From contig CANLQI010000001.1 of NCBI GenBank assembly GCA_947493325.1, positions 810,501-874,500 on the forward strand: a DNA stretch of 64,000 bases, written 5' to 3'. This stretch comes from an uncultured Sphingomonadaceae bacterium. Its GTDB lineage: Bacteria > Pseudomonadota > Alphaproteobacteria > Sphingomonadales > Sphingomonadaceae. Below the pieces are notes generated by a model. That model searched no databases and was not told the origin of the DNA. It saw only the letters and a list, made by a program, of their open reading frames with translations. This document shows positions 47,838-57,846 of this stretch, piece after piece. Each line of letters starts with the position of its first letter. The stretch's first letter is position 1. The position numbers and the translations under genes were made by a program.

Positions 47838-48416
47838 CTAGCCGTTCCAGCTGCTCAAAATATCACCAAGATGAGGACGCGGACGTTCCTCCAATGGCTT
47901 TGCGGGTGAACCGAGATAGATATATCCTGCAACGCGCTCCGATGATTGCCCGAAAAAGTCACGGACGCTCTCGCTATAGGCAGGCCAGCCTGTGATCCAT
48001 CCACCGACAAAGCCCTCGATATGGGCTGCGTGCAATATATTCATGCAGAATGCGCCGGCGCTGAGTTCCTGCTCCCATTCAGGAATCTTGCGGCTTTGCT
48101 TGGGGCTGTACAGCACAACCAGTAATTCAGGTGCATGATGCGCAAACATATCCATCGCTTCAAGCTCCAACCTGCCGGCATTCGGTTTCTCAGCCAGATA
48201 AGCAGCTTGCAGTTTTTCAGACAGTCTGGCGCGCTGGTCCGAAGTCACATGCACCACGCGCCAAGGCGTCAGTTTGCCATGATCGGGTGTGCGCAGCGCA
48301 GTGGAAACCATGGCGCGTATTTGAGGCTCATCCGGGCCTGGTGCAATCATATCGCGCGGTCGGCATGAACGGCGGGTTGTGATATAGGAAGCGGGTGAAG
48401 TCAGGTCGTTAAACAT
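47838..48416 (-). CDS. Nitroreductase-family flavoprotein
   Basis: About 192 residues from the preferred start MFNDLTSPASY; the frame extends upstream to 48488. TTRRSCRPRDM is the FMN phosphate-binding Arg region, TPDHGKLTPWRVVHV is typical of the small nitroreductase group, and GGWITGWPAYSESVRDFFGQ is the C-terminal FMN part. It may reduce nitro compounds or quinones using NAD(P)H. Start choice is uncertain because no clear ribosome site is seen. Confidence 0.87.
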   Translation of the reverse strand: MFNDLTSPASYITTRRSCRPRDMIAPGPDEPQIRAMVSTALRTPDHGKLTPWRVVHVTSDQRARLSEKLQAAYLAEKPNAGRLELEAMDMFAHHAPELLVVLYSPKQSRKIPEWEQELSAGAFCMNILHAAHIEGFVGGWITGWPAYSESVRDFFGQSSERVAGYIYLGSPAKPLEERPRPHLGDILSSWNG

Positions 48417-48613
48417 AAAATGCATGTAGGCACTGCGCGCTAAAATCGCCATAAATTTATAACAATTGAAACAATCTTCTTCACACACGCAATTTTTTGG
48501 CTACTGTGCGGGAATCAAAATGTCCGTAAGTGGCATATATGGGGAGATATATTCTCCGCAAATTTGTATTCACCCGAAATATCCGGGTCTGAGAATATCT
48601 GAAGGTAGAATTT

Positions 48614-50257
48614 ATGACTTTTGAGCTAGTACTTTTCTATGGCGCGGTGGTTGTTCTTGCCGCATTCCTACTCGGCGGTTCTTATATTGTGACGAGACCG
48701 CAGGCAGAATTTGCGGGACACCCCAAAGGTCTGTTCGTCCTGTTTTTAGCGGAAATGTGGGAACGCTTTTCCTATTATGGCATGCGCGCCCTGCTAATTT
48801 TCTATCTTGTCCAGCACTGGATGTTCTCTGATAGTGAAGCGAGTATCGTATACGGCTCCTACACCGCGCTGGTGTATATTACGCCGGTGGTCGGCGGATA
48901 TCTTGCCGATAAATATCTTGGACAGCGCAAGGCCGTGCTTTTTGGTGCTGTTCTGTTGACATTGGGTCACTTTTTTATGGCTTTTGAGGGTTCGGGGGGA
49001 CAGTCCGATCCGATCATCAACGTATTCTGGTTAGCACTTGCGCTCATCATTGTGGGTTCGGGTTTCCTGAAAGCCAATATCTCGGTGATAGTGGGGCAGC
49101 TTTATTCGCGTACGGATATTCGCCGTGATCCGGCCTACACGATTTTTTACATGGGCATCAATGTGGGTGCGGCGACGGCGTCCATCATCTGCGGTTATCT
49201 CGGCCAGACATACGGGTGGCAATATGGCTTTGGGCTCGCCGGTATCGGTATGCTCATCGGCCTGATATTCTTTGTACTCGGAAAGCCTTTGCTGAACGGC
49301 AAAGGTGAATCTACCAATCCGGAATATCTACGCGAAACGGTGGCAGGCTTTAAGCGTGAGTGGCTGTTTTACGGCATCGGACTTGTGATGGTTGCCCTGT
49401 GCTGGTTCATGGTGCAGTATAATGATCTTGTGAAATGGATGCTCGGCCTGTTCGGTGGTGGTCTAGTCCTATATGTCCTGTTCACGGCTGTGACCAAGCT
49501 GACGTCGGAAGAGCGTGACCGTATATTTGCCGCGATCTTCCTTATCATGACATCGATCATATTCTGGGCATTGTTCGAACAGGCAGGTTCCAGCCTCAAT
49601 CTGTTTACCGACCGCCATGTTGATCGCGCCGGTGTGGAAGCATCCATGTTCCAGTCGATCAACGCGATCTACATCATTCTGTTGGCGCCAGTTTTCGCTA
49701 TGATCTGGCAGTTTCTTGGCCAGCGCGGTGCGGAACCTTCGGCACCGATGAAATTCGGCCTTGGCGTCGTGCAGGTTGGTCTGGGCTTTCTGGTACTGGT
49801 CTGGGGCGCGCGCTCAGTGGGCATCGATATTCCGACACCCGTTCTGTTCATTTTCCTTATCTATCTGCTGCACACTACCGGTGAGCTTTGCTTAAGTCCT
49901 GTGGGCCTTTCCGCGATGAACCGCCTTGCGCCGGCGCATATGGCTTCGCTTATCATGGGCACATGGTTCTTTGCTTCGGCAACCGGCAACTATGTGGCCG
50001 GTATGATTGCAGCTGCCACTGGCGCTGATGGACTGGAAGGCGAAGCGGCTGGCAAGGCGCAAGTGCTTGAAGTTTATTCAACAGTAGGCTGGGTTGCGGT
50101 CGGCGTAGGTGTAGGCGTGATGATCATATCACCATTTATCAAAAAGCTCATGCACCTTGATACATTGCAGGACGACACTGTGGATGACGACTTGTTGGGG
50201 CAAAGCGATGTTGCCGACCCTGGCGCAGCTGGCGTTCGCCCTGCTATGCGGGATTGA
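48614..50257 (+). CDS. POT/PTR-family peptide:proton symporter
   Basis: A 547-residue protein with about 14 hydrophobic segments. The POT signature is complete: FLAEMWERFSYYGMRALLIF (ExxER), then GGYLADKYLGQRKAVL and the FYMGINVGAATASIICGYLG motif. It imports di- and tripeptides with protons. It stands directly upstream of two amidohydrolase genes, so uptake of peptides or derivatives followed by hydrolysis is a likely joint role. Confidence 0.93.
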   Translation: MTFELVLFYGAVVVLAAFLLGGSYIVTRPQAEFAGHPKGLFVLFLAEMWERFSYYGMRALLIFYLVQHWMFSDSEASIVYGSYTALVYITPVVGGYLADKYLGQRKAVLFGAVLLTLGHFFMAFEGSGGQSDPIINVFWLALALIIVGSGFLKANISVIVGQLYSRTDIRRDPAYTIFYMGINVGAATASIICGYLGQTYGWQYGFGLAGIGMLIGLIFFVLGKPLLNGKGESTNPEYLRETVAGFKREWLFYGIGLVMVALCWFMVQYNDLVKWMLGLFGGGLVLYVLFTAVTKLTSEERDRIFAAIFLIMTSIIFWALFEQAGSSLNLFTDRHVDRAGVEASMFQSINAIYIILLAPVFAMIWQFLGQRGAEPSAPMKFGLGVVQVGLGFLVLVWGARSVGIDIPTPVLFIFLIYLLHTTGELCLSPVGLSAMNRLAPAHMASLIMGTWFFASATGNYVAGMIAAATGADGLEGEAAGKAQVLEVYSTVGWVAVGVGVGVMIISPFIKKLMHLDTLQDDTVDDDLLGQSDVADPGAAGVRPAMRD

Positions 50258-50297
50258 TACCGGCAGTATAGAGCGAGTATAATTATAGGAGAACCCG

Positions 50298-51731
50298 ATG
50301 CGCATATTTTTGTTGGCACCGTTGCTTTCGATAGCGATGGTTGGATGTGCTGCCAATTCTTCGGACGAATCTGTCCAGAGTAACAGCAGCGCAGATACGG
50401 GTAAGCAGGCCAGCCAGCAAGAACGTGTCCGGTTCTCCGATAATCCTTATCCTTCAACGTATAAGCCCTATCCATCGAACCCCACGGCGATTACCGGCGC
50501 GACCATCTATGATGGCGAAGGCGGCCGGATCGACAATGGTGTGGTGTTCCTCTCCGGTGGCAAAATCACATCGGTAGGCGGGCCGGATACGCCAGTTCCT
50601 GCGGATGTAATTGTGCTCGACGGCACCGGCAAATATGTGACGCCGGGGATTATCGATGTACACAGCCATCTGGGCAATTATCCATCGCCTTCTGTCGATG
50701 CGGTATCCGATGGCAACGAGATTACCGGCCCCGTGACGCCCGATGTGTGGGCCGAGCATGGCGTATGGCCGCAAGACCCGGGGTTCAGCCGCGCGCTGAG
50801 CAATGGCGGTATCACATCGCTGCAAATACTGCCAGGATCCGCCAATCTGTTCGGAGGGCGCTCGGTCACGCTTAAGAACGTGTCTGCTCGCACCACGCAA
50901 GCGATGAAATTCCCGGATGCGCCTTACGGCCTGAAAATGGCCTGCGGTGAAAACCCCAAGCGTGTCTATGGTTCGCGCCGGCAAAAGCCCGGCAGCCGGA
51001 TGGGCAATATGGCACTCAATCGTCAGACTTGGGCGCGTGCGGTGGAATATAAACGGCGGTGGGACAAATATGACGAGGATGGCGGCAGCGCGCCCACACG
51101 CAATATCGGCATGGAAACGCTGAAAGGCGCGCTGGAAGGCAAGATCAAGATTCACAATCATTGCTACCGCGCCGACGAAATGGCGCTGGTGATCGATATG
51201 TCGAAAGAGTTCGGTTACACTATCTCCGCATTTCACCATGCAGTCGAAAGCTATAAAATCGCCGACTTGCTGCGTGACAATGACATCTGTTCGGCAGTTT
51301 GGGCCGACTGGTGGGGCTTTAAGCTCGAAGCTTATGACGCCATCCCCGAAAATGCGGCACTGATCGAAAATGCCGGGGCCTGCGCCATTGTCCACAGCGA
51401 TGACCAGGACCAGATCCAGCGGCTCAATCAGGAAGCCGCCAAGGCGCTGGCCGATGGCCGCCGTATGGGGCTGCAGATCAGCGATGCGACGGCGATTCAG
51501 TGGATTACCTATAATGCCGCCAAGGCGCTGGGAATCGAGGAGCGTACCGGCAGCCTGAAAGAAGGCAAGATGGCCGATGTGGTGCTGTGGAATTCCAATC
51601 CGCTCAGCGTCTATGCCCGCCCCGAAAAAGTGTGGGTCGACGGCGCATTGCTGTTCGACGCCAACGATCCTTCGCGCCGTCCGGTGAGCGATTTTGAGCT
51701 GGGGCAGCCCGGTGAGGGAGATGTGAAATGA
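50298..51731 (+). CDS. Metal-dependent amidohydrolase, lipoprotein, active partner
   Basis: A 477-residue amidohydrolase with lipobox SIAMVGC. The metal site is complete: IIDVHSHLG (HxH), KIHNHCYRADEM, SAFHHAV and the Asp in AIVHSDDQDQ. The C-terminal ITYNAAKALGIEERTGSLKEGKMADVVLW is the usual end of imidazolonepropionase-type amidohydrolases. It would hydrolyse an amide or cyclic amide in the periplasm. It overlaps the next gene by four bases, so the two are made together and may form a heteromer. Confidence 0.9.
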   Translation: MRIFLLAPLLSIAMVGCAANSSDESVQSNSSADTGKQASQQERVRFSDNPYPSTYKPYPSNPTAITGATIYDGEGGRIDNGVVFLSGGKITSVGGPDTPVPADVIVLDGTGKYVTPGIIDVHSHLGNYPSPSVDAVSDGNEITGPVTPDVWAEHGVWPQDPGFSRALSNGGITSLQILPGSANLFGGRSVTLKNVSARTTQAMKFPDAPYGLKMACGENPKRVYGSRRQKPGSRMGNMALNRQTWARAVEYKRRWDKYDEDGGSAPTRNIGMETLKGALEGKIKIHNHCYRADEMALVIDMSKEFGYTISAFHHAVESYKIADLLRDNDICSAVWADWWGFKLEAYDAIPENAALIENAGACAIVHSDDQDQIQRLNQEAAKALADGRRMGLQISDATAIQWITYNAAKALGIEERTGSLKEGKMADVVLWNSNPLSVYARPEKVWVDGALLFDANDPSRRPVSDFELGQPGEGDVK

Positions 51732-53014
51732 AGAAATACCTCCTCCTCTCTCTCGCATTATTTGCTTCCCCCGTGATGGCACAGACAGTTGCGATAACCG
51801 GCGGTAAAGTGGTGATAGGTGACGGCAGCGCGCCCATCGAAAACGGCACGGTGGTGGTCCGCGATGGCAAAGTTGTCGCTGCGGGAGCCAATGTCCCGGT
51901 TCCCGCAAATACGCGTACTATCGATGCGCAGGGCCGCTGGATCACGCCCGGTATTTTTGCGGGGTTCAGCCGTGTCGGACTGGTCGAAATCGGTGCGGTG
52001 CGCCAGACGAATGACAGCAGCGGCGGCACATCCGGCTATAACGCCTCGATTGATGTTGAACCCGCTATCAACCCGCGCGCTTCCGCCATCGCCGTGAGCC
52101 GCAGCGCGGGCGTGACACGGGCTGTCGTCGCGCCATCGACGGGCGAGAATATCTTTGCAGGATTTGGCGCGATTATTGATCTGGGTCAGGATTATGACGC
52201 CGTGACCAAGGCGCGGGCTTTCCAGTTTGTCGAATTTGGCGAAAGCGGCGCGGCAGAGGCGGGCGGCAGCCGCTCTGCGCTGTATACCGAGTTTCGCGCC
52301 ATGCTGGCCGAGGCGGCGCGCTATGCCCGTTCGCCCGGCTCTTATGACTCCGATATTCTCCGCCGCTCCGATGCAAAAGCCTTGCAGGATGTGATGAGCG
52401 GCAAAGTGCGGCTTGTCGTCCATGTCGAGCGCGCGTCGGATATCTTGCAGCTTATCAAGCTGGGCCGCCAATATCCGCGGATCAAATGGGTGATGGCGGG
52501 GGTCAGCGAAGGCTGGCTGGTCGCCGACCAGATTGCGGCATCGGGCATTCCGGTGATCGCCTCTGCGCTCAACAGCCTGCCCGAAGCGTTTGAGCGCACA
52601 GCCGCAACGCAATCGAATATCGGCCGTATGCAGCGCGCCGGGGTGAATGTTGCCATCGGCATGATTAATGACAATGATGCGCATCAGCTGCGCTATTCCG
52701 CGCAATATGCGGGCAATCTGGTGGCACTCAGCAATGTACCGGGGGCCACGGGGCTGAGCTGGGATGAGGCCTTTGCGGCGATCACTTCGGGACCCGCCAG
52801 AACATTGGGACTGGAGGCCAGCATAGGCTCTCTGAAACCGGGCCGTGTGGGTGACGTTGTAATCTGGGATGGCGACCCGCTGGAGCTTTCCTCTGCACCG
52901 GTTGCCGTCTTTGTGGATGGTGTGGAACAGTCGCTCGACAACCGTCAGGCCCGTCTGCGCGATCGTTACCGTACACCGGAAGAGGGAGCATTGCCAAAGG
53001 CTTACGACCGGTAG
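51728..53014 (+). CDS. Amidohydrolase-family protein lacking the HxH metal motif
   Basis: A 428-residue protein with a signal peptide (KKYLLLSLALFASPVMA). The composite beta-domain (ITGGKVVIGDGSAPIENGTV) and the C-terminal RTLGLEASIGSLKPGRVGDV are clear. In place of the HxH after ITPGI it has FAGFSRVGLVEIG, and the later His residues are also missing (WVMAGVSEGW). It is probably not a hydrolase on its own but a partner or stabiliser of the enzyme encoded just upstream. Confidence 0.9.
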   Translation: MKKYLLLSLALFASPVMAQTVAITGGKVVIGDGSAPIENGTVVVRDGKVVAAGANVPVPANTRTIDAQGRWITPGIFAGFSRVGLVEIGAVRQTNDSSGGTSGYNASIDVEPAINPRASAIAVSRSAGVTRAVVAPSTGENIFAGFGAIIDLGQDYDAVTKARAFQFVEFGESGAAEAGGSRSALYTEFRAMLAEAARYARSPGSYDSDILRRSDAKALQDVMSGKVRLVVHVERASDILQLIKLGRQYPRIKWVMAGVSEGWLVADQIAASGIPVIASALNSLPEAFERTAATQSNIGRMQRAGVNVAIGMINDNDAHQLRYSAQYAGNLVALSNVPGATGLSWDEAFAAITSGPARTLGLEASIGSLKPGRVGDVVIWDGDPLELSSAPVAVFVDGVEQSLDNRQARLRDRYRTPEEGALPKAYDR

Positions 53015-53048
53015 CTAACGAAAACTCTTACATTCGCGGAGTGAATGA

Positions 53049-53723
53049 ATGGATGCCATGACGCTATTGCTCCTTGCCAGTATCGGCTTTGTCGCCAGCC
53101 ATTTTATCATGTCGCATCCGCTGCGTGACGGGCTGGTATCGCGGTTAGGCATCGGCGGATTTCTGGGGCTATATTCACTCGTTTCTCTGCTCTTTTTCGG
53201 TCTGATGATCTGGGCCTATGTCTCGGTACCAACGGGCAAAACCTATTGGCCTGTCGGGCGCGGAATATGGGATGCATCCACGCTGCTGATGCTGATTGCA
53301 TCAATCCTTTATGTCGGGTCCAATATCCGCAATCCCGCAATGCCCATGCCGGGCGCGGAAAAAGCTGCTTTACAGGCGCCGCATGGGGTGTTCCGCATCA
53401 CCCGGCATCCGATGATGTGGTCGTTTGCGCTCTGGGCGCTGGTGCATATCCTGATTGCGCCGCGGCTCGATAATTTCATCCTGATGGGCAGTATCATTTT
53501 CCTCGCATTGGTCGGCGCACATATGCAGGACCGCAAGAAAGAACGGCTGCTCGGCGATACATGGCGGCGATGGAAAGCGGAGACCAGCTTTATGCCCTTT
53601 GGCAAAGGACTGGCCATGCCGGGCTGGATTGCCTTTATCGGCGGCATAATATTATGGCTGCTGGCGACTTGGCTGCATGCACCGCTGGGTGCGCCGCCCG
53701 CCGGTATCTGGCCTTACGTATAG
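53049..53723 (+). CDS. NnrU-family membrane protein
   Basis: A 224-residue protein with six or so hydrophobic segments. The family traits are HPLRDGLVSRLG, FRITRHPMMWSFALWALVHIL, and WRRWKAETSFMPF. NnrU was named for a gene near nitrite/nitric-oxide reductases but is distantly related to isoprenylcysteine methyltransferases and 15-cis-zeta-carotene isomerase. No denitrification genes are near, so its role here is open. It is convergent with the aldo/keto reductase with one base between stops. Confidence 0.9.
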   Translation: MDAMTLLLLASIGFVASHFIMSHPLRDGLVSRLGIGGFLGLYSLVSLLFFGLMIWAYVSVPTGKTYWPVGRGIWDASTLLMLIASILYVGSNIRNPAMPMPGAEKAALQAPHGVFRITRHPMMWSFALWALVHILIAPRLDNFILMGSIIFLALVGAHMQDRKKERLLGDTWRRWKAETSFMPFGKGLAMPGWIAFIGGIILWLLATWLHAPLGAPPAGIWPYV

Positions 53724-53724
53724 G

Positions 53725-54717
53725 TCAGAGCCGCACCATTTTCATCATATCATTGCCGTAACGCTTGCCCGCTGTGCCGCCCATGGGGGCCGCCTTGTCG
53801 AGCGTATCCAGTTCCCCGTCCGTCAGCGTAATATCCACTGCGGCCATGCTGTCTTCCAGTGTGGCGCGCCGCTTGCTGCCCGGAATCGGCACGATATTAT
53901 CGCCTTGCGCCAACAGCCACGCCAGTGCGATCTGCGCCGGTGAACGCCCGTGCGCGGCGGCAATATCGCTGACCACTTCAATCATTTTCAGGTTCTGGCC
54001 AAAATTTTCCTCGCTATAGCGCGGGTCACGGCGGCGATAGTCATCTTCGGGCAAATCATCGCGCGATTTTATCTGCCCCGTCAGGAAACCGCGCCCCAGC
54101 GGGCTGTAGGGTACAAAGCCGATGCCCAATTCATCGCATAGTGGCAGTATCTCTTCCTCGACATCGCGCTCCCATAGCGAATATTCGCTTTGCAGCGCAG
54201 ATATTGGATGCTCTTTATGCGCTGCCCTTATTGTGTCCAGACCCGCTTCGGACAGGCCCAGAAAGCGCACTTTGCCCTCTTCCACCAAACGCCCCATTTC
54301 GCCAACTGTTTCGGCAATCGGTACATCCGGATCGACCCGGTGCTGATAGAACAGGTCGATCGTTTCGATGCCCAGTCGCCGCAATGACCCTTCACAGGCG
54401 CTGCGCACATTGGCGGGCGTTGAATCGACGCCGCGAAAACCATCAGCATCGAATTTAAATCCGAATTTGGTGGCGATCACCAGCCGGTTGCGGCGGTCCT
54501 TGATACCGCGCGCGAGCAGCTCTTCATTCACATGTGGCCCGTAAACCTCCGCTGTATCGAAAAATGTGACGCCCAGTTCGATGGCGCGGTCGATGGTTGC
54601 CAGCGATTCCTGCACATTCGCAGTGCCATACATCGCCGTACCGATACCCGCCATCGGCATACAGCCCAGCCCCAATGCGGAAACCTTGAGTCCCCCGCCG
54701 AGTGTCCGGTATTTCAT
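53725..54717 (-). CDS. Aldo/keto reductase
   Basis: A 330-residue (beta/alpha)8 NADPH-dependent reductase of the YajO/AKR11-13-like group. ITFFDTAEVYGPHVNEELLA has the catalytic Asp and Tyr, RLVIATKFGF the catalytic Lys and DLFYQHRVDP the His. GSKRRATLEDSMAAVDITL is the NADP phosphate-binding end. Substrate unknown. Its start overlaps the preceding symporter stop by four bases. Confidence 0.92.
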   Translation of the reverse strand: MKYRTLGGGLKVSALGLGCMPMAGIGTAMYGTANVQESLATIDRAIELGVTFFDTAEVYGPHVNEELLARGIKDRRNRLVIATKFGFKFDADGFRGVDSTPANVRSACEGSLRRLGIETIDLFYQHRVDPDVPIAETVGEMGRLVEEGKVRFLGLSEAGLDTIRAAHKEHPISALQSEYSLWERDVEEEILPLCDELGIGFVPYSPLGRGFLTGQIKSRDDLPEDDYRRRDPRYSEENFGQNLKMIEVVSDIAAAHGRSPAQIALAWLLAQGDNIVPIPGSKRRATLEDSMAAVDITLTDGELDTLDKAAPMGGTAGKRYGNDMMKMVRL

Positions 54718-56141
54718 AGCTGCTTCTCCCTATATCCGGGTGCGATCGCAATCTCTCCTGCTTTAGACCTTGCCAGATAGTCATGCAAATCGCGGCGCAG
54801 TTCGGGTGCGAAAATATAGAGGGCGATGACATTGGGGATCGCCATCAGGAAAAACGCGCTGTCGATCAGGTCAAATACACTGGCTTGGTCGAGCAATGCG
54901 CCCACCGGCAGGATAAAGATATAAAAAAGTTTAAAACCCAGCGAACGCCACTTGCCTGCACCGAACAGATATTCAAAGGCCTGTAGTCCGTAAAATCCCC
55001 ATGCGCACAGCGTACTATGTGCGAACAACAGCACAGCAATGGTCAGCAGCCATGGGAACCAGTCGGAAATCTGCGCAAAAGCGGCCACTGTGATGCCTAT
55101 ATCGCCTTCCTGCCCCTGCCATGTGCCCGCCAGCACAATGGCAATTGCGCCGAGCGAACATACGACCACCGTGTCGATAAATGGTTCCAGCAAGGCGACA
55201 AGTCCTTCGGATGCCGGTTCGTGGGTGCGGGCCTGGCTATGCGCAATAACGGCAGAGCCGACTCCCGCTTCGGAGGAATAGACGGCGCGCTGCATACCGA
55301 CGATAAATGCACCGACCATACCGCCTGCCACAGCGCCTCCGGAAAATGCGTCACTCACGATAAGCGAGATGGCATCTGGCAGCCGTGTGAAATTGACCGC
55401 GATGATGATAAGGACGCCTGTCATGTAAATCAGCGCCATAAACGGCACCAGAATTGACGTAACACGGCCCAGCCGTTTGACCCCGCCAATCACAACAAGT
55501 CCCACGAAAAACGCCATGATAAGGCCGAATATCAGATTGTTCTGCGACGAGCTTTCCATACTGCTGACTGAGGATAGGGCCGACAGGCTCTGGTTCACCT
55601 GCACCAGCGGGATTGCGCCGATAAACAGGAATATCGCATAGGCCCCGCCGAGTATCAGCCCCAATGTTGCAAAACCTTTGGCACGAAAACCGTTTTTCAG
55701 GGAGTACATCGGCCCGCCGCGCACCGTGCCATCCGCATCAACTTCCCGGTATTTAAGGCCGAGAGTGACTTCCGCGCATTTCAGTGTCATGGCGAAAAAA
55801 CCGATAATGAACATCCAGAATGCTGCGCCTGGCCCGCCGCTGGCAATGGCGACTGCAACGCCGGCAATATTGCCAAGGCCCACTGTACCCGATAGCGCCG
55901 TGGTAAGCGCGGAAAACTGCGAAATATGCCCGGGTGCTTCGGGATCATCATAACGCCCGCGCAGCACATGAAACGCCGCCGGCATCGCCCGCAGGTTGAT
56001 AAATCCGAACCAGATGGTGAAAATGACCATTGGAATGGCAAGCCACAGCACGACCCACGGAATCTCGCTGCCAAAAAACGGAATCTTCATGAATACGGTG
56101 CTGTTCAGCCAGCCAATCGCGTCTGTCAGGAAATCAATCAT
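54714..56141 (-). CDS. Alanine/glycine:cation symporter (AGCS family)
   Basis: About 475 residues with roughly 11 membrane segments. Typical motifs are LSGTVGLGNIAGVAVAIASGGPGAAFWMF and AVYSSEAGVGSAVIAHSQA. The protein imports alanine or glycine with sodium or protons. I start at MIDFLTDAIGWLN (ATG 56141, GCGGGA upstream) rather than the longer frame to 56201, whose extra residues are unlike the family. It is divergent from glmM and leads the aldo/keto reductase gene. Confidence 0.92.
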   Translation of the reverse strand: MIDFLTDAIGWLNSTVFMKIPFFGSEIPWVVLWLAIPMVIFTIWFGFINLRAMPAAFHVLRGRYDDPEAPGHISQFSALTTALSGTVGLGNIAGVAVAIASGGPGAAFWMFIIGFFAMTLKCAEVTLGLKYREVDADGTVRGGPMYSLKNGFRAKGFATLGLILGGAYAIFLFIGAIPLVQVNQSLSALSSVSSMESSSQNNLIFGLIMAFFVGLVVIGGVKRLGRVTSILVPFMALIYMTGVLIIIAVNFTRLPDAISLIVSDAFSGGAVAGGMVGAFIVGMQRAVYSSEAGVGSAVIAHSQARTHEPASEGLVALLEPFIDTVVVCSLGAIAIVLAGTWQGQEGDIGITVAAFAQISDWFPWLLTIAVLLFAHSTLCAWGFYGLQAFEYLFGAGKWRSLGFKLFYIFILPVGALLDQASVFDLIDSAFFLMAIPNVIALYIFAPELRRDLHDYLARSKAGEIAIAPGYREKQL

Positions 56142-56272
56142 TCCCGCATATCTGGCATGTTCCGAGCACCACAGGAAGTAAATATTTCTCACTCGGCGCA
56201 TAGTCCGCTTGCATGCCGCACTGATTTGCGTGCATGACGGAGATAGAAATCAACAGTGCGGGCAAACCATTT

Positions 56273-57610
56273 ATGCAGAAAAAATTCTTTGGCACCGACG
56301 GCATTAGAGGCCGTACAAATCAGGGCAATATGACCAGCGCGATGGCGATGAAAGTGGGGCAGGCGGCAGGTACATATTTCCAGCGCGGTGACCACCGCCA
56401 CCGTGTGGTGATAGGCAAGGATACGCGGCTATCGGGATATATGATGGAGTCCGCACTTATTGCAGGTTTCACCAGTGTCGGCATGGATGTTATCACACTT
56501 GGCCCAATGCCCACGCCGGGAGTGGCCATGCTAACCCGCGAAATGCGCGCAGATATGGGGGTCATGATTTCTGCCAGCCATAACGCGTTTGAAGATAATG
56601 GCATCAAATTATTCGGACCCGATGGTTTCAAACTGTCCGATGAAGATGAGGCTGCCATCGAAGCGCTGTTGGAACAGGATACTGCGCTTGCAGATGCAGG
56701 CGATGTGGGCCGTGCCCGCCGTATCGAAGATGCACAGGGACGCTATGTGCATGCCGTCAAAGGGTCTTTGCCTGACCATATCCGCCTGGATGACCTGCAT
56801 ATTGTGGTCGATTGTGCGCATGGTGCAGCCTATAATGTGACGCCGACCGCATTTTGGGAATTGGGCGCCCGGGTTACGGCCATTGGCGTTAAGCCCAATG
56901 GCCGCAATATCAATGACGCCGTGGGTTCAACGCATCCCGGCGAATTACAGGCACGGGTATTGTCCGAAGGCGCGGATATAGGCATTGCGCTCGACGGCGA
57001 CGCGGACCGGCTTATCGTTGTGGATGAGAAGGGGGAAGTGGTCGACGGTGATCAGATCATGGCGCTGATCGGCTGCGAATGGGCAAAAAGCGGCCAGCTG
57101 CGCGGTGGCGGCGTGGTGGCGACAGTTATGTCGAACCTGGGCCTTGAACGCTATCTGGAGAGCCAGAACCTGAAACTTATCCGCACCAAAGTGGGCGACC
57201 GCCATGTGCTGAAAGAAATGCGCAGCGGTGATTATAACGTTGGCGGCGAACAGTCCGGCCATATGATCCTGATCGACCATGCGACGACCGGTGATGGCAC
57301 AGTGGCGGCGTTGCAGGTGCTCGCATCGCTGGTGGAAAGCGGAAAACCGGCCAGCGAGCTGCTGCGTCTGTTTGAACCGGTGCCGCAGCTTTTGAAAAAC
57401 GTGCGTTTCTCCGGCGGCAAGCCTTTGGAAAATGCGGACGTACAAGCTGTGATAGCGGACGCGGAAAAAGAGCTGGAGGGCGCGGGCCGCCTGGTCATCC
57501 GCCCTTCGGGAACTGAGCCTGTCATTCGCGTTATGGCGGAAGGTGATGACGCAGCGCAGGTTGCGCAGGTGGTGGACCGGATATGCGCAAAAATAGCGGA
57601 GGTGGCGTAG
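56273..57610 (+). CDS. glmM: Phosphoglucosamine mutase
   Basis: A 445-residue enzyme, exactly the common GlmM length when started at ATG 56273 ([16 protein letters not shown]). The phosphoserine loop [15 protein letters not shown] lies near residue 100, the metal loop is ALDGDADRL, the sugar loop GGEQSGHM and the phosphate loop [15 protein letters not shown]. It converts glucosamine-6-phosphate to glucosamine-1-phosphate for peptidoglycan and LPS synthesis. A longer start at 56234 is possible but not needed. Confidence 0.96.
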   Translation: MQKKFFGTDGIRGRTNQGNMTSAMAMKVGQAAGTYFQRGDHRHRVVIGKDTRLSGYMMESALIAGFTSVGMDVITLGPMPTPGVAMLTREMRADMGVMISASHNAFEDNGIKLFGPDGFKLSDEDEAAIEALLEQDTALADAGDVGRARRIEDAQGRYVHAVKGSLPDHIRLDDLHIVVDCAHGAAYNVTPTAFWELGARVTAIGVKPNGRNINDAVGSTHPGELQARVLSEGADIGIALDGDADRLIVVDEKGEVVDGDQIMALIGCEWAKSGQLRGGGVVATVMSNLGLERYLESQNLKLIRTKVGDRHVLKEMRSGDYNVGGEQSGHMILIDHATTGDGTVAALQVLASLVESGKPASELLRLFEPVPQLLKNVRFSGGKPLENADVQAVIADAEKELEGAGRLVIRPSGTEPVIRVMAEGDDAAQVAQVVDRICAKIAEVA

Positions 57611-57612
57611 CA

Positions 57613-57846
57613 ATGCTCGAAATGCGCCCCGATTGCGAACGTTGCGGTAAGGATGTCAGCGCGCATGAGCAAGGCGCGCATATCTGCTCATTCGAATGCA
57701 CATTCTGTTTTGATTGCAGCAAGGGCGCGCTGTCGGGCACATGCCCCAATTGCGGCGGACCATTGCATTTGCGGCCGCCCAGGCCAGAAGCGTTGCTGGC
57801 AAAATTCCCGGCATCGACGGACCGCAAATATAAACGCAACGCATGA
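57613..57846 (+). CDS. DUF1272 small zinc-ribbon-like protein
   Basis: A 77-residue protein with seven or more cysteines in pairs: RPDCERCGKD, ICSFECTFCFDC and CPNCGG. This pattern with the start LEMRPDCERC defines DUF1272, a putative zinc-binding family of unknown role. GGAGG in the glmM end serves as its ribosome site, so it is translated with glmM. It overlaps the next gene by four bases. Confidence 0.9.
   Translation: MLEMRPDCERCGKDVSAHEQGAHICSFECTFCFDCSKGALSGTCPNCGGPLHLRPPRPEALLAKFPASTDRKYKRNA

Noticed and set aside
50454-51908. A 484-codon open frame on the minus strand opposite the amidohydrolases
   Set aside because: It is a mirror of the real plus-strand gene, has no ribosome site or family motif, and its product is rich in Arg, His and Cys as is usual for antisense frames in GC-rich DNA.
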